From Firmicutes bacterium UBA3553 (lineage in GTDB: Bacteria > Bacillota > Clostridia > Tissierellales > Sedimentibacteraceae), in NCBI GenBank assembly GCA_002381185.1, contig DFOA01000047.1, positions 13,438 through 57,614 of the forward strand: DNA of 44,177 nucleotides, given 5' to 3'. Both the position numbers and the translations under genes were made by a program. This document shows, one piece after another, positions 8,724 to 15,664 of the stretch. The notes below the pieces were generated by a model, which did not search any database, was not told the origin of the DNA, and worked only from the letters and a program-made list of their open reading frames with translations. Position 1 is the first letter of the stretch; the number at the start of each line of letters is the position of its first letter.

Positions 8724-8743
8724 GACGGTATAAAAAAACCGTC
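8724..8743 (+). terminator. Short hairpin after MerR gene
   Basis: GACGGT/ACCGTC six-bp stem with an A-rich loop, 36 nt after the MerR stop codon. The following T-run is weak; it probably assists the larger hairpin downstream. Confidence 0.4.
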
Positions 8744-8781
8744 ATTTATCAGCTGATACTATACTAAAATGAAAAACACAT

Positions 8782-8820
8782 AAAACGGTGGTTTTGAAAT
8801 GAAAACCGCCGTTTTCATTT
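8782..8820. terminator. Bidirectional terminator
   Basis: AAAACGGTGGTTTT (8782-8795) pairs with AAAACCGCCGTTTT (8802-8815) with one wobble. T-rich DNA follows on both strands. It lies between the convergent MerR gene and the minus-strand unknown gene. Confidence 0.7.
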
Positions 8821-8838
8821 GTAACCGCTCCCGGTTTT

Positions 8839-9357
8839 CTATATTTCATTTTGATGTAGCTTTTCAAAATACTCATAGGCATGATAAATCAGTTCGTCAA
8901 TGTTGCAAATATGACGATGTTCGATAATACGGCGCAGTTCAGGCAGCTTCATAAAGAAGTCATCCCACAGAGAATCTTTGTCATAGTCTTTTTGATATCG
9001 GCTTGTAAAATAATTGAATACCTGATGATAGGAAACCCCTGTTTTCAGAAAGTCTTTATACTGTTTGGGAACTTCCAGCAGCCCAAGCAGGTAGGCTACA
9101 ATGTTCAATACATGTTTTTCAGTCATGCGGTCATCAGACGAGGCGATAGGATAATTGTAAAAATGTTCACTGTCTGAATGAGGACTTAGACTATCAATGA
9201 TGTTTTCATCAAAAGCAAGTTTTGCTGTTTCAGGATACCGGTCGCAGAGCTGTTTCAATGCGCCGATATTATCCCGATCAAATGCCTTTTTATAAAAAAA
9301 CAAAAAATCTGCGATACTAATTTCAGAACATTTTTTTTTGTGTGTTTCAACAGACAC
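8839..9357 (-). CDS. Unknown 172-aa protein, start possibly frameshifted
   Basis: Not recognised; soluble, helix-rich and acidic, with no signal peptide, membrane helix or visible DNA-binding motif. The open frame starts at a GTG (9357) with no usable ribosome binding site. The properly spaced ATG is at 9373, behind a GGGGG site and a good promoter, but it is in the next frame and stops after eight codons. Deleting one A in the AAAA run at about 9358-9361 would join ATG 9373 to the long frame (MNADKVSVETH). Either the gene is damaged at its start, the base is an error, or the GTG is reinitiated after the minicistron. Convergent with the MerR gene. Confidence 0.6.
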   Translation of the reverse strand: MSVETHKKKCSEISIADFLFFYKKAFDRDNIGALKQLCDRYPETAKLAFDENIIDSLSPHSDSEHFYNYPIASSDDRMTEKHVLNIVAYLLGLLEVPKQYKDFLKTGVSYHQVFNYFTSRYQKDYDKDSLWDDFFMKLPELRRIIEHRHICNIDELIYHAYEYFEKLHQNEI

Positions 9358-9416
9358 TTTTATCTGCGTTCATTTCTTTTCCCCCTTCATTAGTATGAAC
9401 TTACTTTATTATATAA

Positions 9417-9446
9417 ATTATATACCAGGCTGGTAAAAAAAGTCAA
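9417..9446 (-). promoter_or_regulatory. Minus-strand promoter with palindromic operator
   Basis: On the minus strand TTGACT (9441-9446) and TATAAT (9417-9422) have an 18-bp spacer. That spacer holds the palindrome TACCAGGCTGGTA (9423-9435), a classic place for a repressor of the TetR or PadR kind. It drives the gene ending at 8839. Confidence 0.7.
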
Positions 9447-9489
9447 TGTCTAATCTATAATTACATTATAGAATAGACGTTGACTTTTT
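9437..9489. repeat. 53-nt near-perfect palindrome between divergent genes
   Basis: 9437-9452 and 9474-9489 are inverted copies (15 of 16 matches), and CTATAAT/ATTATAG (9455-9461, 9465-9471) extends the stem to a 3-nt loop. Each arm carries a TTGACT, so the palindrome duplicates the minus-strand -35 box on the plus strand. It lies between divergent genes, so a terminator role is unlikely. Confidence 0.75.
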
Positions 9490-9512
9490 ATAGCAATTTA
9501 TTATATATCTTA

Positions 9513-9560
9513 TTGACATATATAGATAATCTATATATACTATATGTAGATTATCTATAT
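9513..9560 (+). promoter_or_regulatory. padR promoter with two operator copies
   Basis: TTGACA (9513-9518), a 17-bp spacer, TATACT (9536-9541). Two palindromic sites of the form TAGATAATCTA and TAGATTATCTA lie at about 9522-9532 and 9547-9557, one in the spacer and one just after the -10. They are reverse complements of each other. PadR family members typically autorepress through such AT-rich dyads; binding by the encoded PadR is inferred. Confidence 0.75.
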
Positions 9561-9575
9561 ATGCGAGGTGAGTTT

Positions 9576-9923
9576 ATGACGACTAATAAAAATTTACTTA
9601 CAGGCAGTACTGCCATGCTCCTGCTGAAACTCCTAGAAGGTAAGGATATGTACGGTTATGAAATGATAGAAGAGCTCGATAAAAGATCGAATAATGTATT
9701 TTCACTTAAAGCGGGAACATTGTATCCCTTGCTCCATAGTCTTGAAAACAAGGAGTTAATTAATTCTTATATTAAAGACGCAGACAGTTTAAGAGTAAGA
9801 AAATATTACAGCATTACAAATAAGGGCAAAGAAATGCTTAAAGAAAAAAAAGAAGAATGGACTAATTATTCAATTGCTATTAATCAAGTTATGCAAGGGG
9901 GTGCAAACATTGCAGCAATCTGA
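9576..9923 (+). CDS. PadR-family transcriptional regulator
   Basis: 115 aa. A winged-helix PadR domain fills most of the protein: LLKLLEGKDMYGYEMIEELDKRS, then the signature GTLYPLLHSLENKELI, then RVRKYYSITNKGKEMLKEKKEEW. It is a short, PadR-s1-like form without a long C-terminal domain. ATG 9576 is set by GAGGTG 5 nt upstream; the longer upstream frame reads through the operator and is not credible. Its end overlaps the start of the SEDS-like gene by 14 nt, so the two are translationally coupled and probably autorepressed together. Confidence 0.92.
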   Translation: MTTNKNLLTGSTAMLLLKLLEGKDMYGYEMIEELDKRSNNVFSLKAGTLYPLLHSLENKELINSYIKDADSLRVRKYYSITNKGKEMLKEKKEEWTNYSIAINQVMQGGANIAAI

Positions 9924-11280
9924 TAAAATAAAGGAATACATAAAAACCGTATGCGAACAGATAAGGTGGAAAAAAGCCCATGGACCGGTTTCGGAAGAAA
10001 TTGAATGGCATATACACGACCAAAAAAATGCTTTTACTAATTGTGGGTTAGATGATGAAACTGCAATAGAGAAAGCAATAGCAGAAATGGGTGATCCGGT
10101 AATAATCGGAACTGAGTTTGACCATACATATAGACCAAAAATCGAGTGGAGCATTGTAGCATTAACTTGTATAATGATTTTAGCGGGAATTTTTATAAGG
10201 ATTATTTTGTTTTATAATGTAGTTGAATCATTAGAAATGTCAATATTTAGTGATATTGTCAGCATTGTAATTGGGTTTGGATGCATGACACTATCATATT
10301 TTATAGATTTTACCATAATCGGTAAGCATCCGAAAAAGATTTTCTTTGGGTTGACGATCTTATTAACTGTACTGATATTTACTAATGATCAAACTTATTT
10401 TTCATTTAAGCTTTTACTTTTTCCAACAGCATTTGCAGGAATTATTTATGAAATGAGAAATAAGAGCTACATAGGAATCATACAAGCCGGCTTAATATTT
10501 TTAATACCTGCTGTTATCAGCATAAGCATATGGGATATTACCAGCATCTTGATTTATTCGTGTTCATGTTTGATACTAATTACAATGGCTGTTTTAAGCG
10601 GTTGGTTTAATGTAAAGAAATCAAGTGCACTTTTGCTTATCTACGGACTCGCTTCTCTGATATCTATAATTCTTATAGCAATTGCTATTATGAGCAGACC
10701 TTATATAATAGGAAGAATTCAAGCGGTTTTTAATCCATCAATTGATCCCTATAGTTCAGGCTGGAAGGTAAATGTAGTACGCAGCATCATATCCGGTGCA
10801 AAGCTGTTTGGCCAAGGAGATTTGGGAGAATACGAATATGCCGCTGAAAAGCTTCTGCCCAGCATACATACTGATTATGTATTGACATATTTGATTCATA
10901 AATTCGGTTGGATTGCTTTCATTATAATAATGTCTTTTATTATAACTTTTGCTGTTCGCTTGTTTATGCTTTGCAGAAAACAAAAAAGTGTACTGGCAAA
11001 ATTAGTATCTGTTTCAGTATTTATTACATATACAATGCAGATTATCATATATACTAATTATAATTTAGGATTTCAACTTTTTTCACCGCTTACACTTCCG
11101 CTTGTTTCATACGGAGGAATATCAGCGATTATAAATATGTTCCTGATTGGAATCATGCTGTCTGTATTTAATCTTGGAGACTTGATTTGTGATAATAATA
11201 CAGCAGCTGATATGAAATATAGCAAGCTTTTTGAATTCACCAATGGCAAAATAATTATAAACTTAAACCCCAGAGCATAA
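9910..11280 (+). CDS. SEDS (FtsW/RodA/SpoVE-like) membrane protein with permease-prefix domain
   Basis: 456 aa. Residues of about 1-75 are soluble and match the small prefix domain found in PadR-linked permeases (PVSEEIEWHIHDQ, EKAIAEMGDP). About ten membrane helices follow. SEDS features are GQGD near residue 301, HTDYVLTYL with Asp at about 322, and PLVSYGG from about 397. SEDS proteins polymerise peptidoglycan glycan strands with a partner class B PBP. None is adjacent here, so the polymerase role is inferred. TTG 9910 is preferred: AAGGGGG lies 8 nt before it, inside the padR coding end. Control by PadR suggests an inducible envelope-stress form rather than the housekeeping FtsW. Confidence 0.82.
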   Translation: MQQSDKIKEYIKTVCEQIRWKKAHGPVSEEIEWHIHDQKNAFTNCGLDDETAIEKAIAEMGDPVIIGTEFDHTYRPKIEWSIVALTCIMILAGIFIRIILFYNVVESLEMSIFSDIVSIVIGFGCMTLSYFIDFTIIGKHPKKIFFGLTILLTVLIFTNDQTYFSFKLLLFPTAFAGIIYEMRNKSYIGIIQAGLIFLIPAVISISIWDITSILIYSCSCLILITMAVLSGWFNVKKSSALLLIYGLASLISIILIAIAIMSRPYIIGRIQAVFNPSIDPYSSGWKVNVVRSIISGAKLFGQGDLGEYEYAAEKLLPSIHTDYVLTYLIHKFGWIAFIIIMSFIITFAVRLFMLCRKQKSVLAKLVSVSVFITYTMQIIIYTNYNLGFQLFSPLTLPLVSYGGISAIINMFLIGIMLSVFNLGDLICDNNTAADMKYSKLFEFTNGKIIINLNPRA

Positions 11281-11322
11281 ATATAGCAATAATAAGAGGT
11301 GTAATAAACACCCAAAAAAATA

Positions 11323-11369
11323 AATCCACAAACGGAACAGCTTAAAAAAAACTGTTCCGTTTGTGGATT
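11323..11369. terminator. Bidirectional 18-bp terminator
   Basis: A perfect 18-bp stem (11323-11340 with 11352-11369) and an A-rich loop, followed by TTATTT on the plus strand. It lies between convergent genes and includes the first two bases of the CLC stop codon. Confidence 0.85.
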
Positions 11370-12624
11370 ATTTCGCATTTATATTGATAAATTCAGCTTT
11401 TAATTTCGAGTAAACTATTTTCTGGCTGCTGTAAAGACCGTAGTAGCCTGAAAGCATGTAGCTGACGCTGCATGCAATAGCAAACAGCAGTATACCTTCG
11501 GTTCCAAATAATTCAATACTAAGTATAATTGAAGCAATGGGTGCATTTACAACTCCGCAGAATAATGATACAAGCCCAATAGCTGCGGAAAAGCCCGGAT
11601 TCAGGCCTAAGAGTCCACCTACCAGGCAGCCGAAGGTTGAACCTATGAAGAAGGTTGGAACAATTTCTCCTCCTTTAAACCCTGCACCAATTGTTATTGC
11701 AGTAAAAATTATTTTCAATAAAAATGCTTCCGGTTTTACGACTCCGTTTATGGCATTATCAATAATGTTCATTCCTGCGCCGTTATAATCTCTTGTGCCA
11801 AGTATAAGTGTGATGATCACAATTATTAAACCGCCTGCGAAGCCTCTTATATAATCATTATGAATTTTATGCTTCATAAAATGTTCTGTTTTATGCATTG
11901 TAACACAAAATACAATGCTTAATACTGCAGACAGAGCAGCAAGCATAACTGTTGCAGCAATAGTCGTTAATGATAATTCGGGTATGTAGTCCAGAATGTA
12001 ATGTACCGGTTTTACTCCAAAATGAAGTGAAACACCATATGCAACCAATGATGAAACCAGGCACGGAACCAGACTTGAATAATAAATTACTCCGATGCTT
12101 ATTACTTCCATTGCAAACAATGTTGCGGTTAAAGGCGTTCCAAACAATGCGGAAAAAACTCCACTCATGCCGCAGAGAACTATTAAATGCATGTCCTTCT
12201 CGTCAAGATGAAAGATTCTTCCCACAAAGGAACCAATGCTGCCGCCAAGTTGCAATGCTGCCCCTTCCCTTCCTGCAGAGCCGCCCAATAAATGTGTTAT
12301 TACAGTACTTATAAATATTAACGGAGCCAATACTATGGGAACATGATCGTCTGTACGTATACAATTTATTATTTGATTTGTGCCGGTAGAGTCACTCATA
12401 TTAAATAATTTATAAAAAACGCCTATGGCAATTCCGCCAACCGGCAAAAAGTATAAAATCCAGTTGTTCAACAATCTGAATTCTGTAGCCTTTTCTACGC
12501 TTACATGAAACAATGTTCCGGTTATTCCGCCTATAAATCCAGTAATACATGCGAAAACCACCCACTTAAAAAAAGTCCGTATATAATTCTTTGCCGAATT
12601 ATATTTTCTGTTCAATAATTCCAA
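11368..12624 (-). CDS. CLC-family chloride channel or anion/proton antiporter
   Basis: 418 aa, about a dozen membrane helices. CLC motifs are present: GGSAGREGAALQLGG with the gating Glu at residue 120, and GFKGGEIVPTFFIG, the GxFxP-equivalent region, near residue 322. The usual first motif GSGIP is replaced by STGTNQII at about residue 80, so anion choice may differ from ordinary chloride CLCs (a fluoride-type subgroup is conceivable but unproven). There is no C-terminal CBS domain. TTG 12624 has AGGAAG 7 nt upstream. It has its own promoter and is convergent with the SEDS-like gene. Confidence 0.88.
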   Translation of the reverse strand: MELLNRKYNSAKNYIRTFFKWVVFACITGFIGGITGTLFHVSVEKATEFRLLNNWILYFLPVGGIAIGVFYKLFNMSDSTGTNQIINCIRTDDHVPIVLAPLIFISTVITHLLGGSAGREGAALQLGGSIGSFVGRIFHLDEKDMHLIVLCGMSGVFSALFGTPLTATLFAMEVISIGVIYYSSLVPCLVSSLVAYGVSLHFGVKPVHYILDYIPELSLTTIAATVMLAALSAVLSIVFCVTMHKTEHFMKHKIHNDYIRGFAGGLIIVIITLILGTRDYNGAGMNIIDNAINGVVKPEAFLLKIIFTAITIGAGFKGGEIVPTFFIGSTFGCLVGGLLGLNPGFSAAIGLVSLFCGVVNAPIASIILSIELFGTEGILLFAIACSVSYMLSGYYGLYSSQKIVYSKLKAEFININAK

Positions 12625-12660
12625 TTTAACACTTCCTATCGTTTAATATTACCGCAGACT

Positions 12661-12688
12661 ATTGTATCACTTTTATTTGTTTTGTCAA
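12661..12688 (-). promoter_or_regulatory. Promoter of CLC gene
   Basis: On the minus strand TTGACA (12683-12688) and TACAAT (12661-12666) with a 16-bp spacer, 37 bp before the TTG start. Confidence 0.7.
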
Positions 12689-12825
12689 ATTGGAAACATG
12701 AAGCTGAGCTTTTATATTAAATACAAATTAATTTCTAATGCGATTTTAATAAATCCCTAAATCATAATTAATTATTAAAAGGTATATTAGTATCATAAAG
12801 AGTAAATAAAAATAGGAGGCAAAAA

Positions 12826-13314
12826 ATGAAAGTAACTTTAGAACAAATCGATGAATTGAGGAGCAGAGTCAATGTGAGTTACGAAGAAGCTAAACACACA
12901 TTGGAAAAAAATGATGGTGATTTAATTAAGTCGATTATTGAGCTTGAAAATAAAAAGAACAGTAAAAGTATCAGGAATGGCAATTTTACAAGCTTCACGA
13001 ACAGGCTGCTTGCTCTAAAAATGTCCATTAAGAATAAAGAAGGAAATACGTTGATGGATGTACCATTAGTGCTTGTATTGCTTACATTCCTAATGGCATT
13101 CTGGGCTGTAATATTCCTGTTAGCATTGGCTATTCTCACTTCCTGTAAAATTAAAATATACAGAGATAAAAATTCTATTAATGTAAGCAGCTTAAAGAAA
13201 AATATGAAAGAAACTGTTGAAAAAATAAAAGTTAAATCAGAAGAAATAATCAAGGTAGAAGATGCAGCCGTAGTAGAAAGTGACCCTGAAGAAAATGAAA
13301 TAATTATAGAATAG
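12826..13314 (+). CDS. DUF4342-type protein with N-terminal UBA-like domain
   Basis: 162 aa. Residues 1-42 look like a UBA/TS-N three-helix domain (TLEQIDELRSRVNVSYEEAK, then LEKNDGDLIKSIIELE), as in EF-Ts. A basic linker precedes one long hydrophobic segment (about 78-107), and the tail is charged and acidic. This arrangement fits DUF4342-type proteins of Firmicutes, whose role is unknown; a membrane-tethered binding domain is inferred. The ribosome binding site is AGGAGG 8 nt before ATG. The gene stands alone, with a strong hairpin behind it. Confidence 0.75.
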   Translation: MKVTLEQIDELRSRVNVSYEEAKHTLEKNDGDLIKSIIELENKKNSKSIRNGNFTSFTNRLLALKMSIKNKEGNTLMDVPLVLVLLTFLMAFWAVIFLLALAILTSCKIKIYRDKNSINVSSLKKNMKETVEKIKVKSEEIIKVEDAAVVESDPEENEIIIE

Positions 13315-13315
13315 A

Positions 13316-13346
13316 ACAAATATCAGGTCATTGACCTGATATTTGT
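13316..13346. terminator. Perfect 15-bp palindromic terminator
   Basis: 13316-13330 and 13332-13346 are exact inverted copies around one base, just after the DUF4342 stop. T residues flank it only weakly. It is placed between convergent genes and probably works for both. Confidence 0.65.
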
Positions 13347-13420
13347 CTATTAAAAATAAATCTCGGGCTGTGGGCCGAAGTTATGACTAAATTAACTGTA
13401 AGTTCTGAGTTTTGCATAAA

Positions 13421-14212
13421 TCAGTGTTGCGCTTGGAAGCAAGAAATTACAGTTGTTGCAGCAGCGCCGCCTGTAATTGTAAAACGAGCATACTGCAGGA
13501 AGTTTGTTACAGTGATAACTTTAGAAGTATTGTAAGGTACAGATATGGTTGTGCCTGTATCTTCTAACCAGTTTGTTCCGTCAGGGCTTATTTCTACCTT
13601 TAAAGTAATGTTTTGATCTTCAGAATCAGTACCTGTATTTTTAATAAACCAGTTGTAAGATGATTCCTGTGAAACATCCTGAGAATCCGCAGTTACAGTG
13701 GCACCTAAGCCAACAGCCGTTTCTGTCAGAGGTGTACCGGCCCCAAATGAGTCAACATTTGTAAATACAAGCTTATTTTCAACAGCTAAAGGAGTTGAAC
13801 CGTTAATAATTTTAACATCATTGGTAATAGTGTCTAAAGTTGTTACGGTTGATACCGTATCAACATCAATGCTTTCGGCAATTCCGACGGTCAAAGGAGT
13901 TGAACCGTTAATAATTTTAACATCATTGGTAATAGTATCCAAAGTTGTTACTGTTGATATTGTATCAATATCGACGCTTTCAGCAAAATCGACTGTTAAA
14001 GGAGTCGAGCCGTTAACAATTTTAACGTCATTGGTTATAGTAGAAAGTGTATCTATATTAGAACCTGACGCTAAACCCACAGTACCGTTGACTGCGAGAT
14101 TTCCTGTATTATCAACCTGTAATGGAACAATATCTTTTGATACACTGTTAAGAACATAAATTTGTCCCTTTAATTGGGATGGTGAATCTTGGAAAATAGG
14201 CATTCCTGGCAT
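13421..14212 (-). CDS. DUF6385-type protein with internal 35-aa repeats
   Basis: 263 aa from ATG 14212, which has GGAG 8 nt upstream; GTG 14221 directly abuts that site and is rejected. The N-terminus (MPGMPIFQDSPSQLKGQI) leads into repeats of the form TITNDVKIINGSTPLTV, about 35 aa each, then a beta-rich C-terminal domain (residues of about 160-263) ending in CFQAQ. This end and the EISPDGTNW segment match DUF6385-type proteins of Clostridia, of unknown function. The repeats suggest a rigid fibrous stalk, as in surface, spore-coat or tail-fibre proteins. There is no signal peptide. The neighbour at 14291 shares the C-terminal domain; the two form an operon. Confidence 0.75.
   Translation of the reverse strand: MPGMPIFQDSPSQLKGQIYVLNSVSKDIVPLQVDNTGNLAVNGTVGLASGSNIDTLSTITNDVKIVNGSTPLTVDFAESVDIDTISTVTTLDTITNDVKIINGSTPLTVGIAESIDVDTVSTVTTLDTITNDVKIINGSTPLAVENKLVFTNVDSFGAGTPLTETAVGLGATVTADSQDVSQESSYNWFIKNTGTDSEDQNITLKVEISPDGTNWLEDTGTTISVPYNTSKVITVTNFLQYARFTITGGAAATTVISCFQAQH
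13788..14050. repeat. 105-bp tandem repeat inside the DUF6385 gene
   Basis: Copies start at 13788, 13893 and 13998 (the last one partial), each opening with AAAGGAGT(T/C)GA(A/G)CCGTTAA. The period of 105 bp is 35 codons. The first two copies are nearly identical over their first 45 bp while the distal half differs more, which points to recent duplication with selection on the frame. Confidence 0.85.
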
Positions 14213-14290
14213 TTTTATCACTCCATAATAATTTTAGGGGTCAGCCCCTTTATATAATATGTCCCATTATTAAAAAGGACAGTGTTTTAT

Positions 14291-14704
14291 CTATTTTGCC
14301 TGAAACCATGAGGTAATTAGGTTAACTCCTTCGGGACTTATGCTTCTGTATGAGAAACGGATGTAGCGGCTTTCCCTTAAAGGCTGAAAGTAAGATACTT
14401 CGCAGCTCTTAATGACAATTTTATCTGAATCTGTATACACTAATTTTTTATCCGGACTTATTTCAATATATGCTTCAACATCGCTATAACCTAAGTTCTG
14501 AACAAAATAATAATATTTATTCAATGAAGCACAATCTATCCAATCTGAATATTTTAATATGTTTGTTGAACAATAATCTTTAACTATATCAACAATACCG
14601 TAAGAAGCAGCAGGTTGGCATGTATTGCATCGATTTATATATGTTTTATTTAAGCAATCAGAGGTCAAAGGCATTTTTCGGTTATATGACACCCTTTGAT
14701 TCAT
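14291..14704 (-). CDS. DUF6385-like protein (paralog of downstream neighbour)
   Basis: 137 aa. The C-terminal 90 residues parallel the last domain of the 13421-14212 product: YYYFVQNLGYSDVEAYIEISPD matches its WFIKNTGTDSEDQ...EISPDGTNW, and both end in FQA(Q/K). The N-terminal 45 residues are Cys-rich (CLNKTYINRCNTCQ) and differ. ATG 14704 has AAGGATG upstream. It is the first gene of the pair; 78 nt separate the two, with a small AGGGG/CCCCT hairpin between them. Surface or spore-coat function is a guess. Confidence 0.65.
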   Translation of the reverse strand: MNQRVSYNRKMPLTSDCLNKTYINRCNTCQPAASYGIVDIVKDYCSTNILKYSDWIDCASLNKYYYFVQNLGYSDVEAYIEISPDKKLVYTDSDKIVIKSCEVSYFQPLRESRYIRFSYRSISPEGVNLITSWFQAK

Positions 14705-14871
14705 ATTTACACATCCTTGCCAATTTATATAATATTATAATCATGTATATTGATTTTGTTACAAAATCGTTCTAGTATGTAAAGTATGACAAAAAGCCAA
14801 CGTACAATAACGGCTATCTTCACCCGAAATGCGTAGATTGCTAAAATCGGTGGAGAGCAGCAGATTTTAAT

Positions 14872-14900
14872 TTGATATTGATGGCAAATAATAGTATAAT
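14872..14900 (+). promoter_or_regulatory. Promoter of two-component operon
   Basis: TTGATA (14872-14877) and TATAAT (14895-14900) with a 17-bp spacer. Transcription should begin near 14906, at the base of a hairpin. Confidence 0.75.
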
Positions 14901-14905
14901 AAGAA

Positions 14906-14963
14906 GTACCCAACCTGCCATGCAATCAAAGATTGCCGGGGGGTACGGGAACCTTGTTGGAGG
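14906..14963 (+). promoter_or_regulatory. Structured 5' leader of response-regulator gene
   Basis: GTACCC (14906-14911) pairs with GGGTAC (14941-14946) around an inner CAATC-AAA-GATTG hairpin (14923-14935). Alternatively CCAAC (14910-14914) can pair with GTTGG (14956-14960), which overlaps the GGAGG ribosome binding site (14959-14963). The two folds exclude each other. No known riboswitch class was recognised. Confidence 0.45.
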
Positions 14964-14969
14964 TCTTAG

Positions 14970-15656
14970 ATGGAAAAGAAAAAAATTTTAATAGTTGAAG
15001 ATGAACAAAAGATAGCCAGGTTTCTGGAGCTGGAATTAAAATATGAAGGATATGAGGTTACTATAGCAAGTAATGGAAGAGATGGTCTCGAAAAAGGCAA
15101 GGAAGAGGGCGTCGATTTGATTATTCTTGATTTAATGCTCCCCGGATTAAGCGGAATAGAGGTATGCAGAAGATTGAGGCAGACATCGGAGGTTCCCATA
15201 ATTATGCTTACAGCTAAGGATGATATTTCTGATAAAGTGACCGGGCTTGATATTGGCGCTGATGATTATATGACAAAGCCTTTTGCTGTTGAAGAGCTGC
15301 TTGCCAGAATCAGGGTACTGTTAAAAAGAATTAACAACAATAAGGAAAAATCAGATTCCCAGTCTTTGGAAATAGGGAAATTAAAGCTTTATAAAAATAA
15401 TTACAAGGTTGAGTACGCTGGTGAGACCATTGATTTGACTAAAAAGGAATTTGAGCTTTTGGAATTTATGATGCTTAATAAAAACATTGTGCTAACCAGG
15501 GAAAAAATACTTGATAAGGTGTGGGGTTACGATTATTTTGGAGATACAAATATAATTGATGTCTACATCAGATATCTGAGGAGTAAAATTGATCAGAAAT
15601 ACAACATAAATCTCATTGAAACCGTAAGGGGCGTAGGATATATAATACGCGATTAA
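14970..15656 (+). CDS. OmpR-family response regulator
   Basis: 228 aa. The receiver domain (1-115) has the acidic pair DE at 11-12, phospho-acceptor Asp54 in LIILDLMLPG, and the switch Lys in MTKPFAVEELLARI. It is followed by a winged-helix DNA-binding domain (about 130-228: LTKKEFELLEFMMLN, ending RGVGYIIRD). The ATG at 14970 has GGAGG 6 nt upstream. It sits 8 bp before the histidine kinase gene, its certain partner. The signal and targets are unknown; the adjacent genes give no strong clue. Confidence 0.95.
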   Translation: MEKKKILIVEDEQKIARFLELELKYEGYEVTIASNGRDGLEKGKEEGVDLIILDLMLPGLSGIEVCRRLRQTSEVPIIMLTAKDDISDKVTGLDIGADDYMTKPFAVEELLARIRVLLKRINNNKEKSDSQSLEIGKLKLYKNNYKVEYAGETIDLTKKEFELLEFMMLNKNIVLTREKILDKVWGYDYFGDTNIIDVYIRYLRSKIDQKYNINLIETVRGVGYIIRD

Positions 15657-15664
15657 AGGACATT

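Noticed and set aside
13788..14050. 105-bp repeats as a mobile element or CRISPR
   Set aside because: The period is a multiple of three, the frame stays open and the repeats encode a protein motif; there are no unique spacers or inverted ends.
14815..14880. Possible known riboswitch upstream of the two-component operon
   Set aside because: It lies upstream of the best promoter (14872-14900), so it would not be in the transcript; no class motif fits.
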